Shown here piece by piece: positions 40,610 through 51,952 of a DNA stretch of 64,000 nt. The position numbers and the translations under genes were made by a program. The stretch lies in assembly GCA_036897095.1 (NCBI GenBank), contig JAYMSP010000108.1, forward strand, positions 1-64,000, given 5' to 3'. The notes under the pieces were generated by a model. That model was not told the DNA's origin, ran no database searches, and saw only the letters and a program-made list of their open reading frames with translations. Origin of the DNA: Plantago elongata (lineage: Eukaryota > Streptophyta > Magnoliopsida > Lamiales > Plantaginaceae). Each line of letters begins with the position of its first letter. The first letter of the stretch is position 1.

Positions 40610-41545
40610 TTATAAAATTGTAAATATTGTAGCCCATATATGCAATTAAACAATTACAAAATCATCTTTTTTCTTCTTTCTAACGGTCCCAATCTTCTTC
40701 CCTTCCTTTCCCTTCTCTTCTCCGGAAGATACCTTCTTATTTTCTAGTCCCCACTTGCTACTATTGAAGTAGTATATACATTAAAGATTTGTTGTTATTT
40801 TCGTAAAGATACAAGTTCTATTTGTTTCATTCGTCTTGTATGAAACTGCACATTTAATATTAAGAGAAAAATGATTGCAACACGAAAATATTTAGTTAGT
40901 ACTTAGTAATTCTTAAATACAACAATGAGTATGACGAGAATAACAATAAAATAATTTTAGGGAAGAAAATGAACATTTACCATTTATTTATATATCATGT
41001 GAAATTAAGTACTCTTTAGTTTTAAATTGTTTGTGAACTTAAACGATACATTTAAATTTTATTTTTTGAATTTTAATGCCATGCCATGAACAGCTAATAA
41101 TATCGGAGGTCAGTTTAGTTGTAGAATAAAGAATAATGATGATATTCTTTTCCAAGACTGACGGTTGGCTTTGCTTGGTTGATGGCTTACTTGCTGGTTA
41201 ATTCCTTTCCTCTAGTGTCAAATGATCCCAAACCAAACCAATCAGCCAAACTAACTTTTCGTCCAGCTAAACTCAAACATGGACGCATCCATTTTATTTT
41301 ATTCTCTCTGCAACCACCCAATATTTAAATGTGTGATTTTCATATAAAAAATTTATAATCTCATTAAAATTGTTTTTTTAAAATAATTCTATTATGTAAA
41401 TGAAAGATATATAATAAATAAGTAAAATTGTGAATTGGTGGGATTTTTTTATTTTGCTACTTCTATAGTAACAGGATGTAAACAAAAGGAAGAGTACGAA
41501 GGCAATATGCATATTTGATATGCGGTGTGTTTGAAGTCACACTTA
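40610..41545. other. Intergenic
   Basis: Nothing gene-like was seen; AT-rich, with a pyrimidine-rich patch near 40665-40740. Confidence 0.4.
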
Positions 41546-41703
41546 GGGGTGTTTGGATGGGGATTTGAATATCCCCATTTGAATCGATGAACAGTGATTT
41601 GGCCTAAAATACACTTAAAATACCCCACTTAAATGTTCATTCAAACACAATTTTCACTAAAATCCATTTAACTGCCCACTCAAATTTCCATCCAAACAGC
41701 CAC
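41546..41703. mobile_element. Tourist-like MITE, copy C
   Basis: 158 bp, TTA on both sides. The inverted ends are GGGGTGTTTGGATGG and reversed GTGGCTGTTTGGATGG. Read in reverse it contains GTGTATTTTAGGCCAAATCA, as in copies A and D. Best-preserved short copy. Confidence 0.85.
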
Positions 41704-42810
41704 TTAAATATTTTTTAGATTTAGACATGTTGTAATGGTTAATAAATATGTGATGATGTTAGAATTCGTCTTTCTGAAATACTTCATCTTTAGTTTCATT
41801 AACTTTTTAATTCTTCTTTTTTATTTGGAGTGATTATTATGAGTGACTATATACACGTCATATATATACTAATAAAATAAAAAAGAGTATATGTTACTAC
41901 TGTTTATAATTTCGAGTGATTAGTTACACAAGAAATATAAAAAATTGAAGATACAATTTCTAGCTACATACGATTCTTTTTTTAAGTAACCTAGATCATC
42001 TATGTAGTGATTATAGTATGTTTAGAGACGTTTATATAAGACATTTATTCGATCAGTTACGAGATTTATTCAATCAGTTAACGATATAAATATTTTTTAA
42101 ATAAAATTATTTTTATTAACAACGTAAACACTAAACTCAAGATTTTGTTAACAATGTGGATCTGTTTCTATTTCAATTTAATTATAAAAGGCGTAGATGA
42201 CAACTATACTTTCTAATTTATTTGTCAGAAACATTGGTTAACATCGATTAAAAATGATTTTTAAATTCTTAAAAAACAGAAAGGTTTTCTAAGCTTTTTT
42301 AGATGTTTTGCTGTTTTCAAAATTTTTTGAAATGTTTTAAAATTAAAATAAAATAACTTAAAATATTTATGTTATTAATCGAAACATATAGATTCTTAAC
42401 GAAATAAATTATTCCGCAATATGGAAAACACAAATATTTATGACGTAGATATTTTAATTAGTTACGTCAATAATTTGTGTAACAAGTTCATCATTTGGAT
42501 AACCACTTTTAAAAATTGAAAAGCGACGAATGAGCGAAATAATTCCCCTATATCTATCGTGTCCCGACATTGATTAGTACGAAGAGAAGAATAGGAAAAT
42601 GCGACACGTGGAGAAAGACCGACAGATGTCGCTGTGTCGGCACATGGGACGCGTAGGTATGTCTTCGTTTTAGTCTCATCTCATGGACCTCACCCTTTCA
42701 CCCTGCTGGCCTCTCATGCTGCTAGGTGGATTATCAACATCTTTTAATTTCTTTTGTCCGTCTAGATGTACATTAAAAACTCTAAATAGTTATTGTCCGT
42801 CTAGATGTTG
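41704..42810. other. Intergenic
   Basis: No gene. A CACGTG G-box (42605-42610) sits in an unusually GC-rich patch (42600-42660). The phrase TGTCCGTCTAGATGT occurs twice, near 42756 and 42794. Confidence 0.4.
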
Positions 42811-42902
42811 ATAACGAAGTGCAATTCAGTTGGTAAGACGTTTCACATTCAACTAATAGGTCGGGGGTTCGAGTCACCTTAGCCGTTTCAAGAAAAAAAA
42901 AA
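42811..42902 (+). mobile_element. SINE copy 3 (best preserved)
   Basis: Starts ATAACGAAGTGCAATTCAGT. It has an A-box-like TTCAGTTGGTAAGACG and a near-consensus B box GGTTCGAGTCACC. It ends TTAGCCGTTTCAAG plus an A10 tail. About 90 bp, clearly the same family as 35391 and 35488. Confidence 0.7.
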
Positions 42903-43056
42903 GAGCGAGTTTTATATTAATATAATAATATAACTCATTGAATCATGTATTAATATAGTATTACGATGCAGCGAATCTCTAATTATAATTAAATTCGAAG
43001 AGGATTCCTCCACGTGATTAACTCTTTTTTTTATTACTAATCAATGCAAGTTAATA

Positions 43057-43230
43057 CTCCTCCGTCCCTATTTGAATGTCATGTAGGTCGGTCATATGTT
43101 TAAATACAATTAATTAATTAATATGAGTTTATTGATAGTAAAATCGTAAAAAGTTAAATAATGGTGGTGGGATGGATATATATTTAATGTAATTAATTTG
43201 GCCTCCTTTTATTATAATATTGATATGGAG
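43057..43230. mobile_element. Possible Stowaway-like MITE
   Basis: The left end CTCCTCCGTCCCTATTTGAA is a typical Stowaway terminus after TA. The right end reversed is only CTCCATATC, followed by TA. The inverted repeat is weak, so the right boundary is uncertain. Confidence 0.35.
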
Positions 43231-43782
43231 TACAAAATAATTAAACATGGAAATAGAATAAACGCATTTGTGACGAACCAAAACGAAATATATGAGAAGT
43301 TTAAACTGGGGAAGTATACACATCTTATTTCGTACAATTCTTTGTTTTAATGGATTTTAGCCCACCCGAGCCCATAAACGTTATCAACCATTGATCAGGT
43401 TGTCATGTCATGTGCAACCTAACTACGAAATTCTTCTGTTGTTTCATTCTTTTTTTCTTTCTTCAATTTCTTGTTCCATCAATTCGTTTATTTGTTCTTG
43501 ATTTTGAATAGGTTAGATGATTTTAACTAATTAGGTAGTTGGGTTGCAATCTTCAGTTGAGGTGTTAATCCAACAAAGTCAATCACTTGATGTAACCATA
43601 TTACCATATATTTGCCGATTCTTTTTCACGTTGCACACTGCCATTTCAATCCACACCTATGAGCTATAAATTCTAAAAATCATTCCCGCCACCAAATAAT
43701 CCTAAATCTAACACGTTATCGAGCTGCATCAAACACATAATCGATCTTCACACTTTATCTCAGGGTCGTGGAGTTAACTTCA
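43231..43782. other. Intergenic, 3' flank of the receptor kinase
   Basis: No gene is seen; the right part is probably the 3' UTR of the minus-strand kinase. Confidence 0.4.
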
Positions 43783-46700
43783 CTACACAAATTGATCTGG
43801 ACTAGTCATTTTTTCTGAATATACCATCCTACTGTCATTCAACACGCGGACCAGTTCATCGCATGCTTCCCGCGAAGACGGCCTTTCAGCAGGTGCAGTT
43901 CTTGTGCAGTGTAGTGCTGTTTCAAGAACTTGGAAAATGGCACTCTCTTCATTTGGTAGTAACACTGGTTTTAGCACTGGATCAATCAGCTCCTCACTAG
44001 CAGACTGTGTCTCGAAAACCGACTCTACCCATCTCACCATATCCATATCTGATGCACCAAACCTACTATCCGTAGGCATTCTCCCAGTCACCAGCTCCAT
44101 AAGCACAATCCCCATGCTGTAAACATCGCTTTTGTCCGTTGCCTTCAACGAATATGCATATTCTGCAAAATAGATTACTTATTAGTTACACTAGAAAAGT
44201 TGTTAATTTAAATGGTTTTAAGACTTAGAAATAGAAAAGGAGGGTTGAGGTGGATACCTGGAGCAATGTACCCATAGGAACCTGCAATCCAGATATTTGA
44301 GTCTGTATTTACAGAGTCGTTGTTATCAGTTAGAGCTTTTGCCAGTCCGAAATCTCCCAAATGAGGCTCCATGTTTCCATCTAACAGAACATTGCTGGAC
44401 TTAACATCCCTGTGTAATATCTTAGGCACACAATCATGATGAAGATACTCCAGTCCTTTTGCCAATCCCACTGCTATCTTCAATCTTGATTCCCAGTCTA
44501 GGACTTGTTTCTTCTTTTCGTTCATCGGCTGCTGCTTGTGCAACCAGTCCCATACGCTACCATTCTCCATGTACTCGTAGATCAACAGATTTGAACCTGC
44601 TGCTGCACCTGATCTATTGTTACAATACCCCAACAATCTCACCAGATGCCTATGCCTTATTCTGCCAAGAGTCTTGATTTCTCTGGCAAAGCTTCTATCC
44701 ATTAACGCATCATCCTTCCTTGGTATGTTCTTGATCGCCAACATTTCTCCAGAATATAATTCAGCCCTATAAACTGTTCCAGAACCCCCTGATCCAATTA
44801 TGAACTCCTCACTCAGATTGTTTGTAGCTTCCATGATGTCTGCCCATTTGAAATCACGCTTGACAGCAGCATTATAATCGAACAGAGGCCGCTTCTGCGC
44901 ATTTGAAGATGAGCTTGAGAAGTAACTAGAATCTGATTCACTCGCTTTTCCCAAAGTTTCTCGCCTGTGTTTGAGGAAGAGCGCAGTTCCTATTACCAAA
45001 AGAATGACTGCCAATGCGGTAGATATTGCTGATATTATCACCACGGATGATTGGGTTGGGCTGGACTTTGAACTGTTAAATTTTGCAGCATCACAGGTTT
45101 GAAGAGGGCTCCCACAAAGATTCGAGTTCCCATCAAATGCAGTGACTGGCCATCGTGCATATCGGCTATCCAGCTTCCCCTGAAGATGATTGAAAGAAAG
45201 GTTCAATCTTGCTAAGCTGCTCATTTCACCCACTTGAGAAGGTACTTCTCCTGCTAGTTGATTGTGTGACAAATCAAGTTGTTCAAGTTTTGACAGTGTG
45301 GCAATGACAGGTGGGATATGGCCTGACAGGTTATTGTAGCTGATATCAAGAACGCTTTGCAAATTTTGAAGCTGTCCAATTTCAACTGGTATCTCTCCAT
45401 TGAAGAGGTTTCTTGAAAGCCGAAGCTCATATAAATTTCTCAACTGACCTATGGTGGATGGAATGGTTCCGGAAAGTTGGTTTCCATCGAGATTAAGAAC
45501 ATTGAGAGACTGAAGTTTGCCAACTTCAGAAGGAAGGGTGCCATTAAGAGAATTGCCACCAAGTGACAGGATTAGCAGGTTTTCACAGTTGAAGAGTTCT
45601 TGAGGAATTGAACCGGATAAGTGATTGGCCGAGAGCTTGAGCTCACCCAAAAGAGGGAGACGCCCAATCCAGAAGGGAACTGGTCCGGAAAGAAGGTTAT
45701 GGTCAAGATCAAGATGAGTCAGTTTCTTGCATAAGGATAGCTGGGCAGGAATTTGCCCGGTTAGTAAATTTCCTGAGAGATCTAACAGAAACATTTGTTG
45801 TAACAATCCTAGTGTCCACGGAATATTTCCAGAAAACTTGTTATGCCCTAGCCTAAGTCTTTCAAGATTAGGCGAACTGCCTATTTGGGGAGGAATTTCA
45901 TGATCAAATGCATTATTGCTAACATCAAAGGAAAGGATGTTGCTGGAACTGCAGAGTGGAGCAATGCTCCCGTTTAGTTTGTTAGACGAAAGATTTATTC
46001 TCGTCAGGTTGACAAGGCCGGTAAGCTCATTAGGTAAACTACCTTCAAGAGAATTATTGTAAAGCATAAACAGTTCGAGAGCTAGGAGGTTACCCAAAGT
46101 AGCAGGGATGCTTCCAGACAAGCGATTGTCAGCCAAGTCAAGAGTAGTAAGTTGATTGCAGCTACCAAGACTGGCAGGAATTTCACCCGAAAGATCATTC
46201 TGTCTCACATGAATGAAATTCAGCTGCTTTAACCTTCCGATGGTCGGGGGAATCTGCCCAGAGAATTGATTTCCAAAGAAATCAATCATTTGTAAGGCAG
46301 AGCAGTTGCCAATCTCTAGAGGGATCTCACCCGAGAGCTGATTGTCATAAAGATAGAGAATCTCAAGATTGACAAGCATTCCAATCTCTTTGGGCAGATT
46401 TCCGTGTAAATGGTTTTGGTATAAGGCCAGCGACTGCAGCTTGGTTAGGTTGGCAATGGATGGAGAAATGGAACCTGACAATGTGTTATTGTTGAGCACC
46501 AGATCAGTCAGATTAACCAACTGGTAAAGCTCGTCCGGAATGGAACCATCGAGTGTGTTGTTGGACAAATCAAGCTGCTTAAGTGAGCTGCAGTCTCTTA
46601 TTGTGACAGGTATCTTGCCGGAAAGTTGATTCTCTGAAAGTATCATATTTGTCAAGCTGGTGGCATTGGAGCATATGCCTTCAGGTATGTTCCCTATATT

Positions 46701-48838
46701 ATCACAAACAATTTTCATCATCTCACCCAAGGCCAAGGACATATCAGGATGATAAAACAGTACATGTAGTAAGAAAGGTATTTTGCAGATTACCCCTGAA
46801 TATTTGGCAATTTCGGATTACCCTGAATAGTTTTATTAATAGGAAGATTACCCCAAATTTACAAAATTGTGCAATTCATTTGTTATATTCCAGCATATTA
46901 CTCCCTCCATTTAACTAAACAAGATTCAATTTTCCATTTTTCAAGTTCCACTAATAGCTTTCAATTTCCTTCTAAAAAAACCATAATCTTTACTTATTAT
47001 AGTCACACTATTTCAAATTTCATCTATTATATTTATAGTTTAAAAAGCTAAATGGTTTGAAAATATAATCAAGTTAGCTTATTGAAAAAAAGTTACATGA
47101 TAAACTACCAGTTATCTTTTCAGCTACTAGCTAATTTTACTAAGCATGGACATACACCTCTTAGAAATTGTGCTTATAGAAAATGAAAAGGTGGAGGTAG
47201 TATTATATTTGAAAGTTTACATACCAATAATATTAATATGTAAATAACTTTTAAAAATATTCATGTCATCGTTTATATTCACATTAACCCTCAATGGAAA
47301 TGTCAATATACATTTATTATATGTCAAAATTGATGTGATTTTAATTAATGTATTTATTGTGAATGATTTTACAGTTTAATTTTGCTAGATGTTTAAACTT
47401 AAGTAATTTATACTTGTACATCTCTTAATTTTTAATACTTGTAGCCACCCAATAGTAATGCACTTTAACATTAAAAGTAATACAAAGTCTTGATTGACCT
47501 ATATTATGAAGAAAAGCATTATTGTTATCAAATAATATACATGCAATTTTAATAAAATGTATGCTTTGAAGATGAAAAAATATAAATATTTAATTTATAA
47601 CATTAATGATTTTATTGCAAAAACTAACTCTAAAATTAATTACATGAAGGTTATTCACTATTTGTAAAATTGAAGGAGTAATACTAGTATTTTGTAAAAT
47701 CGAAGGGGGTAATGTGACAAAAGCCAAATAACAAAACAAACACTCAAAAACGTTTCCCAAAAGCTAAAATTCTTGATCAGGTAGTTTGAGAAATGGCAAT
47801 TATGGAAACAGGCTACATTTTGGCAACAATGATACCTGTAAGATGGTTGGTGGAAAGCACAAGGTACCCAAGCTGGCTCATGTTCCCGATTTCTTCAGGA
47901 ATATCGCCTGATAGAGAGTTCTCTGACAAGTCCAGCTTCTCAAGCTTAACCAAGTTCGCCAACGCCTTAGGAATCGACCCACTGAGCTGATTACCAAGCA
48001 AATTCAGATACTGCAGCTCCCTCATCTCACCAATCCGGCTCGGAATTTCACCTGACAAGCTATTATTCGCCAGGTTGAGTATCTGGACATTCTCAAGAGC
48101 CCCCAATTCAGCAGGTATTGATCCATTAAGACGATTGAGTGAAGCTGTGAATAGGTTGAGGCTGGAACAGTTTCCTATCTCTGCAGGAATAGGCCCCTCT
48201 AGCAGATTCTCCTGCAGAATCAGGTTCTCGAGTTGGGCTAGGCTCCCCAATTCGGGCGGTATTGGGCCGGTGAGGCTGCAGGAGGCTAATCCGAGAGCGA
48301 TCAGGTTTTGGAGGTTGCCGAAAGACAGGGGAATCGGGCCGGTGAGGTCCGGGTTGTCGCCGATACGGAGGACTTGGAGTTGAGAAAGGGAACCGAGTTC
48401 GGGTGGAATGTGGCCGGAGAGCTGGTTGGTGTATAGGACTAAAGATTGTAAATTTGAGAGATTGGATAGAGCAGGTGGGATTGGGCCGGAAAGTGCGTTC
48501 GACGAAAGGTCCAGGTGGAGCAGGTTTTGTAAAAGGGATATAGCTGGTGATATGGACCCTGATAGTGAACATGCAGTGAGATTGAGACTCACTAGTTCTG
48601 AGGAAGGAGAACAAGAGATACCGAACCAGCTACACCAGGACTTGGTGTTGTTAAAAGACCAGTCTTGGAGTACGTTTTGTGGGTCTTCTGTGAATGATTC
48701 CTTGACCTTGAGTAGAGTTGTGGCAGTGTTGGATGTTTGAGAGTGGACTGCATTGGGCAGTAGTAGTAGTAGTAGTGATAGTACTAGTAGTGGAAGAAAA
48801 AGTGTTGCAAGAGAAGGTTTACATGGCAGCTTTGACAT
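43783..48838 (-). CDS. GSO: LRR receptor-like kinase of the GSO1/GSO2 (GASSHO) type, 3 exons
   Basis: A plasma-membrane receptor kinase; Arabidopsis GSO1/GSO2 perceive CIF/TWS1 sulfated peptides in Casparian strip and embryonic cuticle formation. Exons: 48838-47836, 46693-44258, 44162-43783, all GT-AG and phase 1; 1272 residues, close to the Arabidopsis proteins. There is a signal peptide with a leucine run (1-33). The N-terminal cap (SWCSWFGISC) is followed by about 30 leucine-rich repeats up to ~850, and a membrane helix at 884-908. The kinase has glycine loop IGSGGSGTV (967-975), Lys989, HRD 1095-1097 and DFG 1115-1117, so it looks active. It ends with the GSO-like YSMGIVLMELVTGRMPTDS and RPSSREACDELV. 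Intron 1 (1142 bp) splits the LRR region at NHLTG/NIPEG and holds a MITE. GSO1 versus GSO2 is not resolved. Confidence 0.94.
46901..47200. mobile_element. Stowaway-like MITE inside intron 1 of the receptor kinase
   Basis: 300 bp with TA on both sides. The left end is CTCCCTCCATTTAACT and the right end reversed is CTACCTCCACCTTTTC. Only about nine terminal bases pair well. The body is AT-rich and non-coding. Confidence 0.5.
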
Positions 48839-50999
48839 GTTTTCTCTACACTAATCTGCTTCTACAAGTTTCATTTGGGAATTTGTTGAATGGAGAAGGG
48901 GAATCAAGAAGATAGCGATGAGTTTTTATGAAAGGTGGGAATGAGTTTGGTGGGAGGAATCGAATTAAATGTGGAGATAAGGAGACATTAAAGATTAAAC
49001 AATGGAAAGGTCAGGATCAGTTGATTTTGTATTACTACTTTTGCACTAGACTAGAGTAGAATTGGAGAAGAAGAAGGTCTGGAATGGAGAGAACACACGT
49101 GGCTTTGCTGCTAAAACTGATTACTGATCAGTGATCACTGATCAGTCATGGAGACATGGACAGACTTTTCTTGACCTGTGAAGAAATGAAGGAGAATAGG
49201 GTGTGTTTAGGATTGGGTGCTTTAATGGTCTGCTAGGAGTGATCAGTGCAGTAATGAATGGTGATTAAAAAAGAGAGTTTTGTGTCTTGGTCTAACTAGG
49301 AGGAGTAGTAGCAAATGTAGTAATACAGCAACTACCCACCGTCGTTTTGAGCCAGTAGGAATGGAGTAATAAATGGGATATGGGTCTTCTGAGGAAATGT
49401 TTGGATTATTGGAATCACAGAGTATTCATTTTTCAATGGCTTTCTTGGGAGTATTTACTTATTAGGATAAAACAAGAAAATGGGAGTGTGATATGAGCCA
49501 GCTGGATGGCTCACTGATATGGTAGTAGTAACCAGTTAGTAAATGAATGAATGGATACCAATTAAGTTTGCAGCAGCAAACCAGAGTAGTGAATTACCAG
49601 CAATTCGTAGCCATAGCCAGAACCAGACTATGTGTGTTTGACTTGGAGAAGGAAGAAGAAGATGAAGAAGATATTATAATGATTCGTGTTGATGATGATG
49701 ATGAGATACTTATTGTATAGTAGTTCGAGTATGATTGATACATATAACAAAATGGTAGTACCATGAACAAGAGTGGTTAATGTGGAACCACCACCATGCA
49801 AATGTAATAGGTAAGGTACTGCAAAATCTTGCTTCCTTTCCATACTTGCTCTCTCTTGATTCAGTTGAGACTTAATCCTCTCACTCAAAAGTGAGCAGTT
49901 GGTTTTCCATTCTTGTTTGTAAACTGTTTTGCACGAAGACTTTTTTTAAGGGATTGCATTGGTAATGGTCCTGAGGACACATCACACCAATGTTCTTAAT
50001 TATATATATGCTATTTTCCGAGTAAATGTATTATGTAATTTTATTTATATATATATAATACTGATGTTCTTGTTAAAAAGATTAAAGTTTGTGAATATAA
50101 ATGTAAAAGTTTTTGATTTATTTTAATATCAATATATAAAGACGATGTTTCAGGAAAATTCATTTAAAAGTTAAATGTATCATTCGGTAGCTAAGAATGT
50201 CAACCTAATTCTGCTAGTGATAGTAGGACTAGTCTTTCTCTCTTCTATGAATTCCCATTGGCAAGTTGTCGATGTTTTGGATAGCCAGTGCTACATTACA
50301 ACACTTCTTGAATATTTGATGGAATAAGCCACCAAATCTCATTGTCCGTTTGCTGCTTAATTTCTTCTTCATCCCTTCGTTTACCTGTCTTCTATAATAC
50401 ACTATAATAATTGCCAATCCATTACTGAATAATAAAAAATCTATGGTCTGGTTGCACCTAGCTTTAAATATGTATTTATCTACTCCATTATCATAATATA
50501 TTACAGTAGCAGACAATATTTTTGGAATATTATGATTTATATTCAAATTTGTTTGCATGTTATAGTTTGTCTGAGTAGCCTTTTGAGGCTGGTCTCGCAA
50601 TACGTTAGATGTACAGGCTATGATTTCAAGAATCATTTTCTGATGATAGTAATAGTTTGTCTAAGTTCCATTGTGTATATGTCAAAGACAGAAAAACAGA
50701 AAACCTTTTTGGTATTCGTTTTGACTATTCACACCCAAGACAGAATTTGAAATGGAAGTCCAAAGTGGGTAAGAACGAGTTTCATACTCAAAATTTGCGC
50801 TAGTTTATACTCAAATTCATCTGCATGTAGTAATAGTCTGTGGTATAAAGGCTTGGGCCATAACTTTTGGATGTACAATATTATACCAAACATTATGACA
50901 TCAAAATGAATATGGATGTTAAATAATTAGTTAGTAATTATGATAATATTTCATTCCGAACTATGTGGAGTTAATAATGGAAGTAAGTCTCCCTTTAAG
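48839..50999. other. Upstream region of the receptor kinase
   Basis: Likely leader and promoter of the minus-strand kinase at the left. It contains GAA/GAT microsatellite runs near 49650-49705 and a perfect palindrome at 49123. No other gene is supported. Confidence 0.4.
49123..49146. repeat. Perfect 24-bp palindrome
   Basis: The sequence is ACTGATCAGTGA followed by its exact reverse complement. It is built from overlapping TGATCA steps. It lies 285 bp upstream of the kinase start codon; TGATCAGTG recurs nearby at about 49236. Confidence 0.9.
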
Positions 51000-51420
51000 T
51001 CACCAAATTGAAGCCTTAACTTCAAGGAAAGGCCGAATCAGGGGAGATTCTTTGTGAGGAACAATAAACACCCCGATCCTGACTAGTGGACTGACCCCTA
51101 AACTCTCATTGTTGGGTTCGACCTTGAAGAACCACAATTGTTATATGATGGAAACCCCTCACTCCAGCTTTTGGTTGGACCTCCTCTACACAATAGAGGA
51201 AACTACATTCACCACTATCTACGACAGAGAACAGTCTTATAGAATTCGATCCATGGGAGCTCCTCCCCTCCACCAAACAATAATCCCCTTTGACGCAAGC
51301 TATATAGTTAATATGCGTGACATAAATAGCCACCTTAGCCGGATCACACGTGTCTCGCTTTAGCAAGGCCGACAAGTCCCCCTGGACCCCTCCATGTGCA
51401 TAAGGTTTGCTCCTCATTAA
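51000..51420. other. GC-richer island of unknown origin
   Basis: Base composition is clearly higher in GC than the flanks, and an open frame of 103 codons runs on the minus strand. I recognise no domain. The composition and the TTGGGTTCGACC phrase suggest an old transposable-element fragment, but no paired ends were found. Confidence 0.35.
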
Positions 51421-51952
51421 GATAATTTACCAATTTGCAATATTTTCTCTTAGTCATTAGATCAAGCTTCTAGTCGCCAACCTATTCTACCGTCAAATTT
51501 AAATCTAGTTTTCGTAAAGTGAAAATTCAACTCAAAATGGTCTATCGCCTCCCTCTTAAATATGTGAAAGTCCACCTCACTTATGATTGAAAATTATGAT
51601 ATTGACAATACCTTAACTAGGAGTTCCACTCAAGAACTTAACAGTCGTTATGCAATTTGTTCGGTTTTATCTAACTGTTCGGTTTCAACTTTCAATTACA
51701 AAACCAAATTAGAAATATGGTTTGGTTTTCAATTCGGCTCGGTCAAGTATTTTATAATGAAATTACGGTTTTACCCATGTTCCCGTCCGACGTGAAACAA
51801 ACCCTTCCACATCATTGCCGGACTTTCTAGGAATATTGAACTTGACTGAGCTGAAACTACGCTTACTTAGAACAGAAGAAATTGGGGTTAATTCATCATC
51901 ACACAAAATCATCGATTCGCTGCAAACAATCGGCACTGGTGAGTGAGTGGTA

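Noticed and set aside
42811-42902. A tRNA gene, because of A-box and B-box-like sequences
   Set aside because: It cannot form the acceptor stem, ends in a poly(A) tail, and recurs as dispersed copies, so a SINE fits better.
48126-48614. A 162-codon minus-strand frame
   Set aside because: It is a shifted reading of the LRR coding exon on the same strand; its proline and serine bias follows from the leucine-rich repeats.
43783-48838. The receptor kinase as two or three broken or separate genes, because its open frames are far apart
   Set aside because: GT-AG junctions in matching phase rejoin the LRR region (NHLTG-NIPEG) and the kinase (YIAP-EYAYS) exactly, giving 1272 residues as in intact GSO proteins.
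51106-51417. A 103-codon minus-strand frame as a gene
   Set aside because: No domain, start context or exon structure was recognised; kept only as a GC-rich island.
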